Below, in pieces: positions 9,350 to 17,760 of a stretch of 64,000 bases of DNA. The stretch lies in the NCBI RefSeq assembly GCF_001457775.1, contig NZ_CYSG01000003.1:1-64000 (forward strand), given 5' to 3'. Position numbers and translations under genes: made by a program. The notes beneath the pieces are model-generated. The model saw only the letters and a list, made by a program, of their open reading frames with translations. It was not told the origin of the DNA and did not search any database. The DNA comes from Phaeobacter sp. CECT 5382. GTDB taxonomy: Bacteria > Pseudomonadota > Alphaproteobacteria > Rhodobacterales > Rhodobacteraceae. Within the stretch, counting starts at the first letter, position 1, and each line of letters begins with the position of its first letter.

Positions 9350-10225
9350 ATGGATATCAAGAAAATTGGCGTAATTGGCGCAGGTCAGATGGGCAATGGT
9401 ATCGCCCACGTCATGGCCCTTGCAGGCTATGAGGTTGTTTTAAATGACGTAAATCAGCAGGCACTTGATGCCGCCGTCAGCGCCGTTCACAAAAATCTAG
9501 CCCGTCAGGCCAGCCGCGGCAAGATCAGCGAAATCGAAGTGACAGAGGCGGTTGCCCGCATCACGCCAACGCTATCGCTGGCTGATATTGGCGCTACTGA
9601 TCTGGTGATCGAGGCCGCGACTGAGCGTGAAACCGTCAAGCAGGCGATCTTTGAAGACCTGCAACCGCATCTGCAGCCACATACGATTCTCACCTCGAAC
9701 ACCTCTTCGATCTCGATCACCCGTCTGGCCAGCCGCACGGATCGCCCTGAACGCTTCATGGGATTTCACTTCATGAACCCGGTGCCGGTGATGCAGCTGG
9801 TCGAGTTGATCCGCGGCATTGCCACCGATGAAGAGACATTCGCCAGCTGCCGCACCGTGGTGGAACGCCTGGGCAAGACCGCCGCCAGCGCCGAAGATTT
9901 TCCTGCCTTCATCGTCAACCGGATCCTGATGCCGATGATCAACGAGGCGGTTTATACCCTGTATGAAGGGGTCGGATCGGTCAAATCCATCGACGAATCG
10001 ATGAAGCTGGGCGCCAATCATCCCATGGGCCCGTTGGAACTGGCAGATTTCATCGGCCTCGACACCTGCCTTGCGATTATGAACGTGCTGCATGACGGGT
10101 TGGCTGACACCAAATACCGCCCCTGCCCGCTGCTGACCAAATATGTCGAGGCTGGCTGGCTGGGTCGCAAGACACAGCGCGGCTTCTATGACTACCGCGG
10201 TGAAGAGCCTGTACCGACCCGGTAG
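9350..10225 (+). CDS. hbdA: 3-hydroxybutyryl-CoA dehydrogenase
   Basis: It interconverts 3-hydroxybutyryl-CoA and acetoacetyl-CoA with NAD(P) in butyrate and fatty-acid metabolism. The 291-residue product has the NAD-binding GAGQMGNGIAHVMALAGYEV (residues 9-28), NTSSISIT, the active-site HFMNPVPVMQLVE with its catalytic His, and the C-terminal helical domain with NRILMPMINEAVYTLYEG and HPMGPLELADFIGLD. The length is standard for the stand-alone enzyme. It sits close to etfBA, which fits a shared role in CoA-ester oxidation. An intrinsic terminator follows. Confidence 0.95.
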   Translation: MDIKKIGVIGAGQMGNGIAHVMALAGYEVVLNDVNQQALDAAVSAVHKNLARQASRGKISEIEVTEAVARITPTLSLADIGATDLVIEAATERETVKQAIFEDLQPHLQPHTILTSNTSSISITRLASRTDRPERFMGFHFMNPVPVMQLVELIRGIATDEETFASCRTVVERLGKTAASAEDFPAFIVNRILMPMINEAVYTLYEGVGSVKSIDESMKLGANHPMGPLELADFIGLDTCLAIMNVLHDGLADTKYRPCPLLTKYVEAGWLGRKTQRGFYDYRGEEPVPTR

Positions 10226-10258
10226 GCCATTCGCCACCTTGTGCCGGATCACAAATGC

Positions 10259-10291
10259 AAAAAGCGCCCTCTGACAGGGCGCTTTTTTTTT
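10259..10291 (+). terminator. Intrinsic terminator after hbdA
   Basis: The stem AGCGCCCT/AGGGCGCT (10263-10270 with 10276-10283) has loop CTGAC, a 5' A-tract and a T-run at 10283-10291. It lies between hbdA and the convergent acyltransferase gene and could serve both strands because of the flanking A and T tracts. Confidence 0.9.
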
Positions 10292-10324
10292 GCAAACCCT
10301 GGTAACTTACAGCGACTGCTCAGC

Positions 10325-11248
10325 TCAGTCTTTGTTCCCCAGCTTCAACGTATGTTCCCGCAACCAGGCCATGAAACCGCGTGGATCGCTGTGCAGCTGC
10401 TCCATCTGGGCCTCGCTCAGCGGCTCTCCGACCACTGGCGCCTGAGGTTTATTGCAGGACCGCACGATTTCATGCAGCAAAAGCCCCTGACGCAGGATCG
10501 GGGAGATCTTGTTGGCGATCTGATAGCTGCGAGAGTTGTTGCCGGGAAAGAAGATCGGCACCACCCGCGCGCCGGAGCGGCGGATCAGCTGGGCCGTAAA
10601 AACATTCCACTCCTGCTCGATGGCGGGGCCAAACCAGGTCTCGGATGACATCACCACGCCCGAGGGAAACAATGCCACAACGCCTCCCGCCTTCAGGTGG
10701 GTCATGGTCTTGGCGCGCATTTCAACCATCTTCTTTTGCGCATCCGGGTCATGCGGAAACGGCACCGGAATCATGAAAGAGGTCGCGGCCTCATCCAGGC
10801 CAGTCAGGACCGAGCGGGTCAGGATCCGGTAGTCCTGCCGCACCCGGCCGATCAGATCGGCAAAGATCATCCCATCCACCATCCCGTGCGGATGGTTGGC
10901 GACAATCACCACCGGGCCGTCACCAGGAATGCGTTTGATCTGCTCTTCGGGGGTCATCAGATTGATGCCCATGATATTCAGCGCCCCACGCCAGAATTTT
11001 TGGCCGCGGTATTCTGCGTTTTGGCTTTCGAATTTCTTGACCATGCGCAGGATGGTCAGCTTGCCTGTCATCCATTCGATGGCCTTGATGGTCAGCGAGG
11101 TCCAGCGATCATCAAAGGAATTGGCATAGGTCAACGTGCGTCGGTCATAGACCTCGCCATTTGCGTCCTCAGCCTCCGGCGTCAGGCCGGTATTTTGCTC
11201 ATGTGCGGTATCCGCCACTGTGCCATTCCCGTCATTTCGAGGGGCCAT
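10325..11248 (-). CDS. Lysophospholipid / 1-acylglycerol-phosphate acyltransferase family protein
   Basis: A 307-residue PlsC-like acyltransferase. The catalytic HxxxxD-type motif is in VANHPHGMVDGMIF near residue 115, and the acceptor-binding region is ALFPSGVVMSSETW. Such enzymes acylate lysophosphatidic acid, lysophospholipids or lyso-ornithine lipid at the inner membrane; which one cannot be decided. The start lies 5 bp after the HPr stop codon, with the RBS (GAAGG) inside the end of the HPr gene, so it is the last gene of the PTS block transcript. Confidence 0.85.
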   Translation of the reverse strand: MAPRNDGNGTVADTAHEQNTGLTPEAEDANGEVYDRRTLTYANSFDDRWTSLTIKAIEWMTGKLTILRMVKKFESQNAEYRGQKFWRGALNIMGINLMTPEEQIKRIPGDGPVVIVANHPHGMVDGMIFADLIGRVRQDYRILTRSVLTGLDEAATSFMIPVPFPHDPDAQKKMVEMRAKTMTHLKAGGVVALFPSGVVMSSETWFGPAIEQEWNVFTAQLIRRSGARVVPIFFPGNNSRSYQIANKISPILRQGLLLHEIVRSCNKPQAPVVGEPLSEAQMEQLHSDPRGFMAWLREHTLKLGNKD

Positions 11249-11253
11249 GCGAT

Positions 11254-11523
11254 TTAGAAACCTTCGCCGAATTTATCTGCCACCAGGGCTTCCACTGCAT
11301 CAGCAAGGGCACCAGCATCCGGCCCCGAAGTCTCGACGTCAATAGTCGTTCCTTTCGAGGCTGCCAACATTAAAAGACCCATAATACTATCGCCAGAAGC
11401 CGACATCCCGTCCTTTGAGACCTCTGCCGTGGCGTCGAACCCTTCGACGACCTCCACCAATTTAGCCGAGGCTCGAGCATGAAGCCCTTTTTCATTCACG
11501 ATTTTCAGTGTCTTCAAAGTCAT
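11254..11523 (-). CDS. ptsH: HPr family phosphocarrier protein
   Basis: HPr carries phosphate on His15 in the phosphotransferase relay. The 89-residue product shows EKGLHARASAKLV with His15 and the regulatory Ser46 in GDSIMGLLMLAAS. Ser46 is the target of HPr kinase, encoded three genes upstream. No sugar permease (EIIB/C) or EI is in the window, so this is a regulatory, PTS-Ntr-like relay rather than a transport system. It abuts the EIIA gene with no gap. Confidence 0.95.
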   Translation of the reverse strand: MTLKTLKIVNEKGLHARASAKLVEVVEGFDATAEVSKDGMSASGDSIMGLLMLAASKGTTIDVETSGPDAGALADAVEALVADKFGEGF

Positions 11524-11931
11524 TTAGCGCGCCTGTTCCCCTTCGGGATTAACATTTTGAGAGTTGATATACTTGCGCCCAGCTTCCATCGCCTGACGGA
11601 CCGCCTCGCCAACGGCAAGATGACGGGATTTGGCCAGCTTGATCAAAAGGGGCAAATTCGCTCCGTATAAAATGCGTCGATTGACCGGAGCGCAGGCTCT
11701 GAGGCTCAGGTTCGAGGGGGAACCACCAAACAGATCCGTGACAACCACAACACCATCCCCGCTGTCGACGATGTCGGCGGCAGCGCAGATTTCGCCTTGC
11801 TTGTCTTCGCGGTCATCCTCTGGCCCGATGGCAATCGCCATCAGATTGGGCTGCGGACCCACAACATGCTCAACAGCCGCCAGATACTCTCTGGCCAGCC
11901 CGCCATGCGCCACGATCACAATACCGATCAA
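11524..11931 (-). CDS. PTS EIIA component, mannose/fructose (EIIA-Man) type
   Basis: A 135-residue EIIA domain with the phospho-acceptor His9 in IVIVAHGGLA and the family motif VVVVTDLFGGSPSNLSLRA. EIIA-Man normally receives phosphate from HPr. Here no EIIB or EIIC partner is present, and in alphaproteobacteria this gene sits in a conserved block with HPr and HPrK. It probably acts by phosphorylation-dependent binding to regulatory partners (inference). Confidence 0.93.
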   Translation of the reverse strand: MIGIVIVAHGGLAREYLAAVEHVVGPQPNLMAIAIGPEDDREDKQGEICAAADIVDSGDGVVVVTDLFGGSPSNLSLRACAPVNRRILYGANLPLLIKLAKSRHLAVGEAVRQAMEAGRKYINSQNVNPEGEQAR

Positions 11932-11953
11932 CCCTGCCTACTCCGTGTTTTTG

Positions 11954-12820
11954 CTAGCTTTGCAGCTCGCGATGTCTAATTGACACCTGCTGCCCCTCTT
12001 CCGCAAGGGCTTTCGCCAGAGTTTCTGCCAGGGTGACGGATCGATGCTGCCCGCCGGTACAGCCAAAGGCGATGGAGAGATGCGATTTGCCTTCTTCGCG
12101 GTAGGCTGGCAGCAAGAACCGTGTGAGATCCAGCACCCGGTCAAAAAAGCCCTGATAACGAGGGTCGGCCTGAACATGGGTCTGCACCGCCTCGTCCCGT
12201 CCATTCAGGGGGCGCAGGGCCTCTTTCCAGTAGGGATTGGATAAAAACCGACAGTCAAACACCATATCAATACTGCGCGGCACCCCGCGCTTGTAAGAGA
12301 AGCTCTGCACGGAAAGCGCCAGCTTGCGGCCCTGTGGCGCAAACAGGTGTTCGATCTCGGCCTTCAGCTGATGCACATTCATGTCTGATGTGTCGAGCAG
12401 CAAACTAGCCCGCTCACGGATTGGGGCCATCAGGTTGAGTTCACGCTGCACCCCGACCTCGGGCGTCTCTGCCGGCGCTAGCGGATGACGACGGCGCGTT
12501 TCGGAATAGCGCCGCAACAACACATCGGGGCGCGATTCAAGATAGAGCACCGACAGGTCCGTGTTTGCTTGTGCCTCCAGCATATCAATGACATCCAGCA
12601 GTGCCGCCGGTGAAAAATCCCGGTTGCGACTGTCCAGTCCCAGCGCCATGGGGCGCGACGCACCTGCGGCCTCCACAAGCCCCGGCAAAAGTCGCAAGGG
12701 CAGGTTATCAATGGCTTCAAAACCAAGATCTTCGAGCACATTGATCGCCGTAGTGCGCCCGGCACCGGAAGGGCCGGTAACCAGAACAGTTGGTGTTATC
12801 TTCAGGTCAGGTTCAGACAT
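11954..12820 (-). CDS. rapZ: RapZ-like nucleotide-binding protein (RNase adapter family)
   Basis: A 288-residue member of the RapZ/YvcJ family. The N-terminal P-loop ATPase domain reads GPSGAGRTTAINVLEDLGFEAIDNLP (16-41), and the conserved C-terminal domain has FSYKRGVPRSIDMVFDCRFLSNPYW and FGCTGGQHRSV. In E. coli RapZ guides RNase E to the GlmZ sRNA; the role in alphaproteobacteria is not established. The Walker A lysine is replaced by Arg22. The start overlaps the hprK stop by 8 bp. Confidence 0.92.
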   Translation of the reverse strand: MSEPDLKITPTVLVTGPSGAGRTTAINVLEDLGFEAIDNLPLRLLPGLVEAAGASRPMALGLDSRNRDFSPAALLDVIDMLEAQANTDLSVLYLESRPDVLLRRYSETRRRHPLAPAETPEVGVQRELNLMAPIRERASLLLDTSDMNVHQLKAEIEHLFAPQGRKLALSVQSFSYKRGVPRSIDMVFDCRFLSNPYWKEALRPLNGRDEAVQTHVQADPRYQGFFDRVLDLTRFLLPAYREEGKSHLSIAFGCTGGQHRSVTLAETLAKALAEEGQQVSIRHRELQS

Positions 12821-13271
12821 CGGCGTCCAGAGCTCCGGCTTTGAGATATTGCATCAGGGCAGCTGCGAAATGAGGACTGTCCACACGGTGAAACAGCGCA
12901 AATTCATGGTCCAGAACGGTTGTGTGCATTTGAACCGGAAGCCGTTCGGTTTCAACCCTGTCCATATCCGCAACAGCACAGAGCGGCACAGGCGGCTGCA
13001 AATCAGCCCGGAGCAGACCAACATGACGCGCCTCGATCAGCGCTGGTAGCCCATCCGGTGCCCCGGCCATCACCTGCGCCTCTCGGCGCGCGTGATCCGC
13101 CTGCACCCATAGTTCCACCCGGTCATCCGCGACCAACCCGGCGCCATAGCCCATCAACTGCAAGGCAAGTCCAGATTTCCCGCTGCCAGACCGTCCGCAG
13201 ATCAGCAGCCCACGCCCCGCGACCACCACACAAGAGGCATGCAGAATAACACGGGGCAAGGAATGTGTCAT
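12813..13271 (-). CDS. hprK: Short HPr kinase/phosphorylase (C-terminal domain only)
   Basis: HprK phosphorylates HPr on Ser46 and can reverse this. The 152-residue product consists only of the kinase domain, about half the Gram-positive length, as is usual in alphaproteobacteria. Visible motifs are the P-loop GRSGSGKSGLALQLMG and GLVADDRVEL. I chose the ATG at 13271 (MTHSLPRVILHAS); a longer frame to 13307 would overlap chvG. It starts 4 bp after the chvG stop, so the two are co-translated. Confidence 0.92.
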   Translation of the reverse strand: MTHSLPRVILHASCVVVAGRGLLICGRSGSGKSGLALQLMGYGAGLVADDRVELWVQADHARREAQVMAGAPDGLPALIEARHVGLLRADLQPPVPLCAVADMDRVETERLPVQMHTTVLDHEFALFHRVDSPHFAAALMQYLKAGALDADV

Positions 13272-13275
13272 AAGC

Positions 13276-14991
13276 TCAGACGGGCAGACCCACGACAAAA
13301 CGCGCACCCAGCGGTTCAGAGGTCACATCGGCCTCGGTGGGGCGAATGTTTTCGGCCCAGACCACCCCGCCATGGGCCTCTACGATCTGCTTCGAGATCG
13401 CCAGACCAAGGCCTGAGTTGTTGCCGAAGTGTTCAACCGGACGCTGGGAATAGAACCGCTTAAAGATCTTGGCCAGGGCCTGTTCGGGAATGCCGGGGCC
13501 GGTGTCTTCGACCACGATCAAGACCCGATTGTCACGTCTGCGCGCCCAGACCCGGATGGCATCGCCTTCATCGCAGAACGAAATCGCATTGGTGATCAGG
13601 TTGACAAAAACCTGCGCCAGACGGGCCTCAAGCCCTTGAATCATCACAGGTCGTTGCGGCAGGTCTGTGATGTAGTCGATATGCTTGGCGCGGGCGTCCT
13701 CACCAAGGTATTGATTGAGATTGCCCAGCATATTGAGGAGGTCGAATTCCTCTTCTTCCTCTTTGACCAATTCCGCATCCAGCCGCGAGGCATTGGAAAT
13801 ATCACTGACGAGCCGATCAAGACGGCGCACGTCGTGCTCGATCACCTCCATGAGTTTTTCGCGCTGATCATCGCGTTTGACCATGCGCAGGGTGCCGACG
13901 GCAGATTGCAGACTGGCCAAAGGATTTTTGATTTCATGCGCCACATCGGCGGCAAATTGTTCGTTGCTGTCAATCCGGCTATAGAGCGCCTTGACCATGC
14001 CACGCAGGGCTCGGCTCAACCGGCCGATTTCATCCGGGCGCGCCGACAGGTCCGGAATGCGAATGCGCCCGGATTGCGCCTTACGCGCATCCCTGTCACG
14101 CCCCAGTTCAGCCGCTTCGGCAAGGTCCGCCAGAGGATTAGCAATCGTCGAGGCCAGCACCAGGCTCAATCCAACAGAGACCAGAAGTGCCACGATGAAC
14201 ATCTGCAGCACCCGCTCGCGTTCGCTGCGGACTAAAGCATCAATTTCACCAATCGGGGAGGCTAGAGCAACGACACCAATAGCCGTTCCATTGCTCAGAA
14301 TCGGTGCCACCGCCGAAAACACGGTGCCACCGCTGGTATCCGCCACCACTTCGATCTGGGCAGCATCAGTCAGGGATTTCTGCGCCAAGGCGCGCAGCTG
14401 TTCTTCAAGGGGCAGAATCTGAGCGCTGCCCGAATCCGCTGATTTGAACACCCCGCCAACCGTGGACCACAGGCTCGACAGAGCATCCGTGATCAGAGTT
14501 CGGCTTTTGGTGCCTTCATTCAACGCATTCAGCAGGTCAGAACGACCCACGCCGGTCACCTTTGCGACCAGGACACCAGAGGTATCAAAAACAAAGGCCT
14601 CTACCCCGCCGCGCAGGGTCAGCTGCGACAGTGTTTCCTCAACATCAATGCCATCCCCAGTGGTGAGACTGACCGCCCCAGCCGAGGGCAGCACCGCCTC
14701 AAAAACATCCGCAATCAGCGCAACCTCGGAAACCAGGGCACCGGCGCGCTGTTTGGTCAGGCTCTGACGGGAGGAATTGAGATAGAGAATCCCGGCAACC
14801 ATGATGATCAGAGCGATCAGGTTGAAAGTGATGATTTTGCGGGTGAGGGGCGAGCCTTTCAACGAGAAGAAGCCGCGCCGCGCCCGTTTCACCTGCATTT
14901 CAGCCGCAACAGTGCGGTCTGGCGCGACCCAATCGTCACCCAGAACCACATCTCCATCACGCTGGTTTTGTCCTAGACCAGTGTCACGCAT
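13276..14991 (-). CDS. chvG: Membrane sensor histidine kinase, ChvG/ExoS family
   Basis: A 571-residue sensor kinase. A transmembrane helix near residues 53-70 is followed by a periplasmic region of about 200 residues, a second helix (MFIVALLVSVGLSLVLASTIA), a HAMP linker, the H-box FAADVAHEIKNPLASL with the phospho-His, and the ATPase domain with NAISFCDEG, VVEDTGPGIP and NSGLGLAISKQIVEAHGG. ChvG homologues control the response to acid and host or envelope signals. It lies 33 bp downstream of its regulator chvI and directly upstream of hprK, a conserved order. Confidence 0.95.
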   Translation of the reverse strand: MRDTGLGQNQRDGDVVLGDDWVAPDRTVAAEMQVKRARRGFFSLKGSPLTRKIITFNLIALIIMVAGILYLNSSRQSLTKQRAGALVSEVALIADVFEAVLPSAGAVSLTTGDGIDVEETLSQLTLRGGVEAFVFDTSGVLVAKVTGVGRSDLLNALNEGTKSRTLITDALSSLWSTVGGVFKSADSGSAQILPLEEQLRALAQKSLTDAAQIEVVADTSGGTVFSAVAPILSNGTAIGVVALASPIGEIDALVRSERERVLQMFIVALLVSVGLSLVLASTIANPLADLAEAAELGRDRDARKAQSGRIRIPDLSARPDEIGRLSRALRGMVKALYSRIDSNEQFAADVAHEIKNPLASLQSAVGTLRMVKRDDQREKLMEVIEHDVRRLDRLVSDISNASRLDAELVKEEEEEFDLLNMLGNLNQYLGEDARAKHIDYITDLPQRPVMIQGLEARLAQVFVNLITNAISFCDEGDAIRVWARRRDNRVLIVVEDTGPGIPEQALAKIFKRFYSQRPVEHFGNNSGLGLAISKQIVEAHGGVVWAENIRPTEADVTSEPLGARFVVGLPV

Positions 14992-15024
14992 CTTTTGCAG
15001 CCCCCCTGGACCCGAATGCAGACC

Positions 15025-15729
15025 TTATTCCTCATTGTAGCGATAGCCGATCCCGTAAAGGGTCTCGATCGCAGCAAAATCCCCATCCGCCGAGCGCATC
15101 TTTTTGCGCAGGCGTTTGATGTGGCTGTCGATGGTCCGGTCATCCACATAGACCTGATCATCATAGGCCACATCCATCAGCTGATCGCGGCTTTTGACAA
15201 ACCCGGGACGCTGCGCCAGTGCCTGCAACAGCAGGAATTCTGTCACCGTGAGCGAGACATCATTGCCCTTCCAGCTGACCGCATGACGCAGCGGATCCAT
15301 GCGCAGATTGCCCCGGTCCATGACCTTGGTCTCTGGGCTGGGGGTGCCCGCCTCGTCACTGCTGATGGCTTCCTGGCGCCGCAACAACGAGCGAATCCGT
15401 TCGACCAAAAGGCGCTGTGAAAATGGCTTTTTGACATAGTCATCCGCGCCCATGCGCAGGCCCAGAACCTCGTCGATCTCATCATCCTTGGAGGTGAGAA
15501 AGATCACCGGCATCTGGGTTTTCTGACGCAGTCGCTGCAACAGATCCATCCCGTCCATGCGCGGCATTTTAATGTCGAGCACAGCCATGTCTGGCAGTTT
15601 CTTGTTAAAGGCATCCAGCGCGGCCTGCCCATCGTTGTAGGTTTCCACCTCAAACCCTTCGGCCTCGAGCGTCATTGCCACGGAGGTCAAAATGTTGCGG
15701 TCATCATCCACCAAAGCAATCTTCGACAT
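15025..15729 (-). CDS. chvI: Response regulator ChvI, OmpR/PhoB family
   Basis: A 234-residue DNA-binding regulator with an N-terminal receiver domain (VDDDRN at 7-12, phospho-acceptor Asp52 in [12 protein letters not shown], Lys in DYVKKPF) and a C-terminal winged helix with [16 protein letters not shown] and [16 protein letters not shown]. It heads the chvI-chvG-hprK-rapZ-EIIA-HPr transcript and is divergent from pckA. In Rhizobiales the same regulator affects pckA-linked metabolism; whether it does so here is inference. Confidence 0.95.
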   Translation of the reverse strand: MSKIALVDDDRNILTSVAMTLEAEGFEVETYNDGQAALDAFNKKLPDMAVLDIKMPRMDGMDLLQRLRQKTQMPVIFLTSKDDEIDEVLGLRMGADDYVKKPFSQRLLVERIRSLLRRQEAISSDEAGTPSPETKVMDRGNLRMDPLRHAVSWKGNDVSLTVTEFLLLQALAQRPGFVKSRDQLMDVAYDDQVYVDDRTIDSHIKRLRKKMRSADGDFAAIETLYGIGYRYNEE

Positions 15730-16083
15730 TGGATTTGCCCCTAAATCTGCTCGGTTATAGCCTGTATTTTTTTTACCTTAATCGCTGTTTTCAACCATCG
15801 AATCAATCCCCATTGGCGAATCACGGCATTCTTTGGGCCCAATTAGGGCAAAAATGTCTTATCATTGGTTGAAGAACCGCTACCGCTGCACGGTTCCAAA
15901 CAATGGTTGCGCTAAACTCCGCCTTGATGGCGCTAACTGCGCCAAACCGTCCTGTTCAGTCATGGAAACGTCATGTTAAGACCCGCCTAACCGGTGTCGC
16001 TACCGGCACTTCTGCCCCGATTTGCCTTGGGGCGCAGCTTTTAATGTATGCGGCGCGCATCGCCGCCACAGGAGAGAGAACAC
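15730..16083. promoter_or_regulatory. Divergent promoter region, chvI / pckA
   Basis: This 354-bp gap must contain the promoters of chvI (minus) and pckA (plus). The part near chvI is AT-rich, with a T9 run at 15769-15777. Immediately before pckA is a good RBS, GGAGAGAG. I see no gene and no operator that I can name. Confidence 0.5.
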
Positions 16084-17682
16084 ATGGCATCTGGACGGGT
16101 TAACCCGAATTTCCGCCTCGAGGATCAAGGTATCGAGGGTCTGGGCAATGTCCATTACAACCTCATGGAGCCTGCTCTTGTTGAGGCAGCTCTGAAGCGC
16201 GACGAAGGCACCCTGGGCAATGGCGGCGCTTTCCTCGTCACCACCGGCAAGTTCACCGGCCGCTCCCCCAAAGATAAACACGTGGTCAAATCCGACAGCG
16301 TGAAAGACACCATCTGGTGGGAAAACAACGCCGAGATGTCGCCCGAGGGTTTCGACAATCTTTATGTCGATATGCTGGAGCACATGAAGGGTGGCGACTA
16401 CCACGTACAGGATCTGGTTGGTGGCGCTGACCCCAAGCATTCGATCAACGTACGCATGGTCACCGAACTTGCTTGGCACGGGCTGTTCATCCGCACCATG
16501 TTGCGTCGCCCCGAACGCGAAGATCTGAATGATTTTGTGGCTGACTTCACTGTCATCAACTGCCCCAGCTTCCAGGCCGATCCCAAGCGTCATGATTGCC
16601 GGTCGGAAACCGTCATCGCGATGAACTTTGATCGCAAGATGATCCTGATCGGTGGCACCGAATATGCTGGTGAGAACAAGAAATCGGTCTTTACCCTGCT
16701 GAACTACTTGCTGCCCGAAAAAGGCATCATGCCGATGCACTGCTCGGCCAACCACGCCAAGGGCAATCCCGTCGACACCGCCGTGTTCTTTGGCCTCTCT
16801 GGCACCGGTAAAACCACCCTGTCGGCTGATCCCGACCGTGTGCTGATCGGCGACGATGAACACGGCTGGGCCGACAACGGCACCTTCAACTTTGAAGGCG
16901 GCTGCTACGCCAAGACCATCAGCCTCAACCCCGAGGCAGAGCCTGAAATCTACGCAACCACCTCGAAATTCGGCACCGTGATCGAAAACATGGTCTTTGA
17001 CGAAGAGACCAAAGAGCTGGATTTCGAGGACGACAGCCTGACGGCCAACATGCGTTGCGCCTATCCGCTGCACTATATCTCCAACGCCTCTGACACCGCG
17101 ATTGGTGGCCACCCCAAGAACATCATCATGCTGACATGTGATGCCTTTGGTGTGCTGCCTCCCATCGCCCGTCTGACCCCGGCGCAGGCGATGTACCACT
17201 TCCTGTCTGGTTTCACCTCCAAGGTGGCCGGCACAGAGCGTGGCGTGACCGAGCCCGAGCCGACATTTTCGACCTGCTTTGGCGCGCCTTTCATGCCACG
17301 TCGCCCCGAAGTCTACGGCAACCTGCTGCGCGACAAGATCGCCCAGCATGGCGCAACCTGCTGGTTGGTCAACACCGGCTGGACCGGTGGGGCCTACGGC
17401 GTTGGCTCGCGCATGCCGATCCGCGCCACCCGCGCCCTGCTGACGGCAGCGCTCGAAGGCTCGCTGGCTGAGGCAGAGTTCCGCAAGGACAGCAACTTTG
17501 GCTTTGATGTGCCCGTCTCGGTTCCTGGCGTTGCCGAAGTGCTGCTGGACCCGCGCCGCACCTGGGACGACCAAGCCGCCTATGACAAGCAGGCCGCCAA
17601 ACTGGTCGAGATGTTCTCCAACAACTTCCAGCAGTATCTGCCCTACATCGACGAAGACGTAAAAGCCGCCGCAATCGGCTAA
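16084..17682 (+). CDS. pckA: Phosphoenolpyruvate carboxykinase (ATP)
   Basis: It converts oxaloacetate and ATP to PEP and CO2, the entry step of gluconeogenesis. The 532-residue product has the substrate motif [12 protein letters not shown] near residue 58, the metal and kinase motifs around [10 protein letters not shown], the P-loop [13 protein letters not shown] (~239-251), and [10 protein letters not shown] start at the ATG at 16084 ([10 protein letters not shown]), which follows GGAGAGAG by the right spacing; 16048 is an upstream in-frame ATG without such support. The gene is monocistronic, with a perfect terminator after it. Confidence 0.97.
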   Translation: MASGRVNPNFRLEDQGIEGLGNVHYNLMEPALVEAALKRDEGTLGNGGAFLVTTGKFTGRSPKDKHVVKSDSVKDTIWWENNAEMSPEGFDNLYVDMLEHMKGGDYHVQDLVGGADPKHSINVRMVTELAWHGLFIRTMLRRPEREDLNDFVADFTVINCPSFQADPKRHDCRSETVIAMNFDRKMILIGGTEYAGENKKSVFTLLNYLLPEKGIMPMHCSANHAKGNPVDTAVFFGLSGTGKTTLSADPDRVLIGDDEHGWADNGTFNFEGGCYAKTISLNPEAEPEIYATTSKFGTVIENMVFDEETKELDFEDDSLTANMRCAYPLHYISNASDTAIGGHPKNIIMLTCDAFGVLPPIARLTPAQAMYHFLSGFTSKVAGTERGVTEPEPTFSTCFGAPFMPRRPEVYGNLLRDKIAQHGATCWLVNTGWTGGAYGVGSRMPIRATRALLTAALEGSLAEAEFRKDSNFGFDVPVSVPGVAEVLLDPRRTWDDQAAYDKQAAKLVEMFSNNFQQYLPYIDEDVKAAAIG

Positions 17683-17705
17683 GGCTTCCACTTTGTCAGA
17701 AACAG

Positions 17706-17732
17706 AAAACCCGGCCACTGGCCGGGTTTTTT
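17706..17732 (+). terminator. Intrinsic terminator of pckA
   Basis: A perfect 11-bp stem (17706-17716 with 17720-17730) with a 3-nt loop is followed by Ts to 17732. The A-rich start makes it symmetric, so it may also stop the convergent dGTPase gene. Confidence 0.92.
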
Positions 17733-17760
17733 ATTGGGCAGCGGTCGGTGATTTGTGCCT

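Noticed and set aside
16000-17718. A 572-codon open frame on the minus strand
   Set aside because: It lies antisense to pckA, a clear real gene. It is a high-GC shadow frame with no recognised domain. The same holds for long antisense frames over rsh (30114-31826), mcd (21919-22866) and parC (2162-2878).
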